A stretch of 64,000 nt of DNA from Plasmopara viticola. Lineage: Eukaryota; Oomycota; Peronosporomycetes; Peronosporales; Peronosporaceae. The position numbers and the translations under genes were made by a program. Below the pieces are notes generated by a model. That model did no database searches and was not told the origin of the DNA. It saw only the letters and a list, made by a program, of their open reading frames with translations. This document shows positions 57,419-64,000 of this stretch, piece after piece. Within the stretch, counting starts at the first letter, position 1, and every line of letters begins with the position of its first letter. The stretch lies in NCBI GenBank assembly GCA_001695595.3, contig MBPM02000133.1:1-64000 (forward strand). The letters are read 5' to 3'.

Positions 57419-57838
57419 CTTCCCAATTTGCCTCGTCGAGCACAAGTCAATCCAGTCAAAAACAGAAGTACCCCAGACTGAGTCCAATGTACCAGGCCGA
57501 CCCTCACCTCCTACCATCCTGTGAGATGGCGATGATGGTGCGAACCCATCCGCTCCCACGCCCGGTTCCGTCTTCTTACCAAGATGGGTCGATTCCACGG
57601 TGACTCTTCACCCGCTAAACCGAATGCTGCGACACTTGTTGCAAACGAGTCTGTGGTAATAGATGTCCCTAGCCATGGGATTTCCGCAACCACTTGTTCG
57701 ACAGATGCGCCACCACGCATCATGGTGGCGTCAGCGGCCTGATCAAGTCTAATAACCAGCCATCCTCTGGTGACGGAGACGCTTCACAAGCCGTTGACGT
57801 GGGCAGTAATATGACAATGCTTTTGTGGAAGTACTGAC

Positions 57839-60035
57839 GTGCCTCTTGCTGTCGGCAGATCCAGCAACAATGATGCCTCGAATGATACGATTATGACTAG
57901 TGAACACCCGATGAAAGCGACAGCGGTGTCAAATTTGTCGCTCTGTGCGCTACTAGCCCAAGACGACGAGATTCGCCGTGACACCGCGTTGCCACGGTCC
58001 CGGAACTTGGGAGTCCTGATAACGCCTCAACCGTCTGCGCTCGATTTTGAGACCATCGACACACTCTACGAGAAGGGAGTAGATTGGAGTCAGCTGTGGT
58101 CGCCAATTGAGCGCGCTCGGCCGTACAAGCTACCTAAGACGCGGTACTTGATGACCGTTAAAACCGGTCAAACGTTCCAGCGTACTGGCATCTACAAGAT
58201 TGCGACGCCGTTTCTTAATAACAACGACAACCCGGTGATTCAAGCGCAAGTCAACGACTGCCAGATCGGCCAGATCTCTAAGGGCCGGGCCGGTGAGCTG
58301 TGGTTGCGTGTAAAAGACCGAAAGACATGTGCGGGACTTGCTCGACAGCCCGTCCGTATTCTCGGCCACACTTTTACGTTCTCGGATTTTAAAATTCTTG
58401 CGGACAGGTACTACCTCGAAATCTCGGGTGTCGATAGCGTCTTCTCGCACGCCTTCCTCATGGAACAATTTTTCCAGATGGGCGCAAAACCAATTTATTG
58501 CACCTTCCGCGACGTCAACATTCAGTCGGGCCTCACAACGGCAACATGGCGTGTTTTTTTTCGCTCGTCAACGCCACCAAAGGCCGTCGTCATCGACGGC
58601 AAAGTTTTTGAGCAGATCATATTCAACTGCTCACAGTATCCAGCCCAGGGTCGTAACGCTGCTTTTCTAACCCAACGTCTTGGGTTCGGTCAGAGGTCGC
58701 CGTACGCGCTCAAACTCGACCACATCGGTGAAGTCACATCGTCCGCTTCGCCGGCAAAACCGTCTGGTTCGTCGTATGTCGACGTCGTTAAGGGGTTGGG
58801 TACTGTGGCAAGTGAGTCTGGGCCGAAAAGAAGACGTGGTGAGTGTACTCTCACTTGACACCCATGCCGGCTCCTTAGTCCTTCCTCCTGGTAGTCCAAA
58901 GCATGCGCTACGCCTTCTGCCTCCGAAACCGCTGCCTACACCGGCGCCAGCGCTAAGTTTGGCTAGCTCTGAAGCCGTGGTTAGTAGGGAGAACAAGGCC
59001 AAGCGCCGCCGTGCTGAGAAGACCTTCGGCTCTGTGTTAAAGAGCACTCAACCAGCACCGGCCCAGAAGCTTGCCACTAGCAATTACTACGATGTGTTGA
59101 ACTCGGTTGAAGTCGAGATTGACTGCTCGCCAGGTATGCTCGCGGAGGGTAGTCTTACTCGCAACCAGATCGTCCCTCGCTAGGTAAAGGTCCCGGAAGC
59201 GATCGAAAATAGCTCGGAGTCGTCGCATTTTTTCGTAAAAAAACACACAAAGGTGTCTAAATCGCCGAAGCCGATGATGATCCAGGAGATCGTCGATGAG
59301 ATGAAGGACGACGAAGAGACGGCAGATCTCCAGCTTCGACCGAATCGCCTGACTGTAGCAGACGTTTGCATTGAAGGTGTGAGGAAGACACTTAAAAATA
59401 CCTACAACCCCGACACGCTGACTCATCTCGCGAGTGTGGGTACACCGCTCGGCTTTAACGCTGCCTTGCTTGCGGATATGAAGGAGCTCAAGGATCATGT
59501 CAACGGGAGGGCACAGCTACATTTGCTGAACCGGGTGCTGAGCGCATCGATTCCAACTTCCTCGACGACTTTTGCGTCCAAATGGACGAAAAGATTTGGC
59601 TTTAAAATACCGAGGACGCGTGAAGAACTCTTCGAGCGAACAGGGAGTTTGTGGAAGGACCCAGTGCACGATTCGAACATTCGCGCAACGCGAGCTCTTT
59701 CTCTATTTGAGCTGATGCTAATGTGCACAGCGCCTCATGTCTTCGACAAGGACATGTGGATTCAGCGTATCACCGGTCAGGAAGTGTTGTGGATTGCCGC
59801 ACAGAACCGCCGTCTCCTGCACCCTAACACACTGCTGTTACTACTGCGATCAGAGATTGGTCGACGCTGCGTTGACATTTGGTCCAGAGTGCAGTGGCAA
59901 GGCCAGCTCCTTGACGATCTCGAATATCTCCGTGACTGCAACCTCTTCTACCCCGAAGAATGTGCGGTCCTACAAATACAAGTCGTGAAGAATGTTCCGC
60001 GATTAGTAGCCGGGTCCTTGAGCCTGGACTGTTAA
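57839..60035 (+). pseudogene. LINE 2 ORF1 (gag-like), interrupted
   Basis: The first 339 codons (57839-58858) are open: SNLSLCALLAQDDEIRRD, IERARPYKLPKTRYLMTVKT, FLTQRLGFGQRSPYALKLD. The protein then continues in another frame (SLVLPPGSPKHALRLLPPKP) after a shift near 58850, meets a TAG at 59181-59183, and resumes at 59184-60035 (IQEIVDEMKDDEETADLQLR, MWIQRITGQEVLWIAAQNRR, VAGSLSLDC then stop). Repaired length would be about 730 aa. I recognise no nucleic-acid-binding domain. The C-terminal part is the best conserved between LINE 1 and LINE 2. Confidence 0.7.
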
Positions 60036-60049
60036 CGAGGTTTCATTTA

Positions 60050-63000
60050 GTGAAGCGACTCCAATCTCGTGGAATAACGTCAGTCTTCTGACTGTCAACA
60101 CCAACGGAGTCAAACAGAATGGTCACTTGCCGATCAATCATCTACTCATGAAGCATAGTCTCTCATGTGTTCAAGAGACTAAGTTTCGCGATGCGGCACA
60201 TTTCTCCACTTTAAAATTCAATCACGACGCTCGCTTCCGACATCAAGTCTTCGTTAACGACCCGAACGCGAATGCATTGGTCGCGCCAGCCACCCGGTCC
60301 GGCAGCGTGATGACAATTCTCCGCTCTGACATCCCGGGCTTCTACACAGCGCATGATCTCCCAGCGTTGTCAGTGTCGGGTCGGAATTTGATAGTAATTG
60401 ACGATTCAAAATGCTCCGATGTACATACACCACGTGTACGCTCCAGTCGACCAACACGAGAAGACCGTATTCCTTGACCACCACCTTCCGACGGATGTGT
60501 TTGAAATCAACGCGACCCACATTGTTATGGGCGATCTGAACACTTCTCTGAATCCAAGCGTCGATTCCTCGTCAGGTCGTGCACGGTTGTCCAATGGTTG
60601 AAGCTCTTGCCTCAATTGGATTAGTCAGCTTGGGGTCGTGGACGCGTGGCGAATTCATCATTCCAACAAGCGCGTCTTCACGGGCCCTCAACCACGTTAT
60701 AATCGACTTGACTACATTCTTCTCTCCAACGACTTCTGTGGTGCGGTGTACTACAACTCGAAGTACTTCCCCCCCAAAGGTGCTGGTGATCACCTCGCTC
60801 ATAGTGTCGAGCTAAGTTCGATGGCCCAGCCACATGGTCGCAGTTACTGGAGGTTCTCGGCAGCGCTGCTCGAGTACCCTGCTATCGTCCAAGCAATTGC
60901 GCACGAAGCAAAGATAGTCTTGGGCAGGCTTCACGAGGCAACCAACCCGGGTAGAGTTTGGATGAAGTCAAAGATCGAGATGCGTCAGCTTCTTCAGGCT
61001 CATCAGCGCAAGCTGCGGCACCGACAAGAAGACGCTATCCTTGATGCTCAACAGACACTTGACTCTGCAGCTTCTCGTTATTGGTCGACCCGCGATGAAT
61101 CCGCTCGAGTAGCCTTTCAGACGGCTCTGAGGGCGTACGACGCCTGTGTCAATACGTCTCGCGCCTACAATCATGACACAGCGTTTGACTTCCAAGCGAT
61201 GCAGACAGAGACGTCATCCAAGTACTTTTGTCGCCCGCTCGACGACTCTGTTCGACGAACGAGTGTCGAAGAAGTACGGGTGCAAGACGGTTCATTGCCG
61301 TCTTCAACGATCATTGGGGTGGTTTCCTCGGTGACAAGAACAGCAGCAGCGGTCGATCAATGGACCCCTCTCCAGCTACTATTGATCGGCTTCTCAACAC
61401 CATCGACCGTGTTCTCAGCGAGGATGAACAAGCGTTGCTGAGTGCCCCAATCACCGCGGTTGACTTGGCAAATGCCATCAAAAAGATGCGGCCAAACTCG
61501 GCTCCAGGCATGAACGGGTTTACAGCTGTCTTTAACCAAGTCGCGCCTGATATATTTGGAGAGTGCCTCGAGATCGTCTTCAATTACCAACTTATCCGAG
61601 GGGAGCTGATGCCGTAACAACGGAAGTCAGCTATCAGCTTACTCCACAAAATCGGCTGTCGAGCTGAGCCAGGCAACTACCGTCCAATTGCTCTCATGGG
61701 TGTTGATGTCAAGGCTTTGACAAAGGTGCTTGCTTTTCGACTCCAATTATTCTTGTCCAAGCTTGTTCATCCAAATCAGAAGGCGATTGTCAAGGGACGG
61801 TCACTGCACCACCACGTGCGGTTTCTTCAAGATCTTTAAGATCTGGTGACGGCCCGTGACAACGAAGCGTATGCGACGTTCCTCGACTTTGAAAAGGCGT
61901 ATGACCGTGTCAACTGAAACTACATGTTCCAAGTACTAGACCGTATGGGTTGCGGTGGTACGTACTCCGAGTGGGTTAAGCTCGTGCACACGAAGCCACA
62001 AGCACATCTGATTGTCAACAGTCATATCCTTGAAAGCCTACATCCATCTCGCGGCGTAAAGCAGGGTGATCCTCTGTCTGCGTTGCTATTTCTTTTGGTG
62101 ATCGATCCCCTCGGTAACTTGCTCCGCCAACATGAAGAACACGGCGTCCCATTGTCTGACGATTTCACAATTACGAGCATCTTTTTCGCGGACGATTCCA
62201 CCTTGCTCTCGAGCTCGATCGCACGCATTCAAGCACAGCTCGACCTCGTTAAAGAGTACAGTCAATGGTCGGGAGCGAATCTCAATCGGCCCAAGGGCGT
62301 ATTGATGAGCCTTCATCGTACCCGTTCTTTTTTAGCGATCCCAGACGTTCGAGTTCTTGGCTATGATAACACGGTAAGGTATCTCGGCTTCCTTTTTGGT
62401 CAACGCGTCACAAAAGATCAGATGCTGGAAGCGCTCGACACTCGTTTTTATGATGTTTTAAACTTTGGTTCCGGCGGGCACTCACTCTGCACGGTCGGCT
62501 TCTCATCGCGCAGACGATGGTCCTCTTGGCTGTGGTATTATAAATGGCTCGTTACCGCGCCAAAACACACGCTGAAAAAATGGCAAGCAGCACTCCACCG
62601 ATTTGTATTGAATAGGCGTTATGAGCGCTCAGCAAGGACCTTCCAGTTGATACCGAATGACTTTTTGCGGAGGAAGGGCAATGACGGCGGACTCCAGATC
62701 CCAAGTCTTGAAGCTCTCGTGAATCGACAATATCTCCAGTTTCTCCAACAGTTCATCGCGGCGGCGGATCCAGCCGTATGCAACTGGACAACCCCAGGCG
62801 TACTACTTTTGTTTGTTCTTCCAGATTGGGGACTACGGCAACATCTCGACTTCTTGTCTGTCAGTCCGCATCGACATGGTGTCCTAAGGCACCGTTTTCT
62901 GTCGACGTGGTGGCGGTCAGCATGGAAGCTGTAGTACGGTGTGAAGTGGCCAATTACGTGGATTGACCTCAATTCGGACGAACGATTTTGCTACGCGTTG

Positions 63001-64000
63001 CATCAGCCCATCTGGTGTCATGGTGATCCGGTATTCCAGTTCGAACCATCTGCTCGGTGTAACGGTGAAACGAGTCCACGCCGCAGCATCAGCATGATCG
63101 CTGAGCCTCAGCGCGGATTTCGACGCCACATAGCCAGTGCTTTTGGACTGCGTTCGCTTGTTGACTTTGTTAATACGACGGGTGTTCGGAGTACTGCTCG
63201 TGCTTTCGCTGAGGCACACATTGACTATTCGTACCCTGTGGTCTCTGCATATAAGCAGCTCATGTGGCTTACACGCTTGCACAAAGAAGTGAGTTAGGTT
63301 TTTCAGCGTGTTGTGGCAATTTGATGACTTTGCATTGACACAACAGTTCCAACAGATTGCCGATCCAGCATGCCGTACGCTGGTGTGCGTGTCAATGATC
63401 GCCTCCGTCTTGTGCCCTTAATGTCACGTTCGCAACTCCAGTCACTTGTCTCTAAGCCCGTCAAGCAGTACATTATCACCCGATCCAGCTGCACGACTCT
63501 TGTGGGCAACCAGAAGATGTCAAGAAGTCTGTCAAGCTGAGGAAACACTTGCGTGGTATGTTGCTTCCCATCTACGAAGACTTTCAGTTTCGTCTTGCTT
63601 TCCGACTTCTTCCTGTTCGGTCTCGTTTTATTTTCCTCAGTGAGGACCCAAACGCGATTTTTTGCGTTCGCGATGGCTAAACCGCGGTTAGGACAGAGCG
63701 ACACTTCTTCTTTGAGTACTCCCTTGCACGTGAAGTCTGGGAAGTCGTTTTTCGTGACTGGTATCCTTGCTTTAAACGCGCACCTACTTGGATCGACATT
63801 GCGGTTGGAAGGAAGCCTCCGCTAGGAGATGAAGATCAAGACCACGTCAGTCAGGTTCTCGATATGTGGCATATTACACGAGCAGTGGTCTTACACTTTC
63901 TCTGGACTGAGCGGAATGGCTGGCTATTCGATATTCGTTCTCCTATGCCAGTATCACCAGCTCTGCGTGCCATCTACACAGTCTTCAGTGCCCATATTAG
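60050..64000 (+). pseudogene. LINE 2 ORF2 (APE endonuclease and reverse transcriptase), interrupted, partial
   Basis: The endonuclease reads VNTNGVKQNGH, CVQETKF, HHVYAPVDQHE, VMGDLNTSLNP, RLDYILLSND and GDHLAHS (60083-60810), with a frameshift near 60400. Reverse transcriptase reads YRPIALMGVDVKALTKVLAF, FLDFEKAYDRVN, GVKQGDPLSALLFLL and the catalytic FFADDSTLL (61675-62215). In-frame stops lie at 61615-61617, 61837-61839, 61915-61917 (in place of the usual W after DRVN) and 62932-62934. Near 63650 the zinc finger has lost a Cys to a stop (CVRDG then stop). The end is outside the window. Confidence 0.75.

Larger units (their letters stand above)
57419..64000 (+). mobile_element. LINE 2: related APE-type non-LTR retrotransposon at the same tRNA position (3' end outside the window)
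   Basis: It starts right after the tRNA copy (gaggca, then cttcccaatttgcc), at the same base as LINE 1 (ggggca, then cttgtcaatgtgcc). ORF1, endonuclease, reverse transcriptase and C-terminal region follow in the same order as LINE 1 and are at least 6.5 kb long. It retains the reverse-transcriptase core that LINE 1 has lost, but it has nonsense codons and frameshifts. Coding identity to LINE 1 is only about 60% by eye, so they are different subfamilies. It runs off the window edge. Confidence 0.8.

Overview
The window looks like nuclear DNA of an oomycete, most likely a Peronosporales plant pathogen or downy mildew. The evidence is small GT-AG introns of 57-124 bp, very compact gene islands, AT-rich deserts full of decayed retroelements, and proteins whose domain mixes (FYVE-like plus GLTP, F-BAR plus PH, GRF plus RecQ4) suit oomycetes. 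I cannot name the species from sequence alone.

Layout: 1-5.5 kb has no supportable gene. Island 1 (5.9-15.3 kb) holds a secreted single-pass membrane protein, 3-hydroxyacyl-CoA dehydratase, adenylate kinase (with a one-base frameshift), an HDDC2-type HD-domain phosphohydrolase, a RecQ4-like helicase and a PX-domain protein. A desert of degraded Ty3/gypsy pieces follows (16-27.8 kb), including a young 326-bp LINE derivative with perfect target-site duplications. One F-BAR/PH gene lies at 27.9-29.5 kb, followed by another desert. Island 2 (33.8-44.0 kb) holds a FYVE-like/GLTP membrane protein, a TMBIM (Bax inhibitor-1-like) protein, nicastrin, an Sds3/BRMS1-like coiled-coil protein, PIG-L, ARMC7 and ferrochelatase. 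From 44.1 kb to the end the window is mostly transposable elements.

The genes are housekeeping functions: very-long-chain fatty acid elongation, nucleotide balance, DNA repair, phosphoinositide and lipid handling, gamma-secretase, GPI-anchor synthesis and heme synthesis. Head-to-head pairs (HDDC2/RecQ4 and nicastrin/Sds3-like) start 66-76 bp apart, so they probably share promoters. Ferrochelatase, ARMC7 and PIG-L lie on one strand with gaps of only 64 and 46 bp.

The most interesting signal is at 49.8-64 kb. A tRNA-Thr(AGT) gene and a diverged copy lie in a duplicated 0.44-kb segment. Each has a long APE-type LINE starting at the same base, one nucleotide upstream of the tRNA 5' end. The first LINE (6665 bp) is flanked by a perfect 17-bp duplication made of the first 16 tRNA nucleotides plus one upstream base. 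Its insertion therefore rebuilt an intact tRNA gene and left a 16-nt tRNA scar at the far end. This looks like a tRNA-gene-targeting non-LTR retrotransposon lineage. A separate, RTE-like family left two young, internally deleted copies with 13- and 14-bp duplications, one of them in the promoter region of ferrochelatase.
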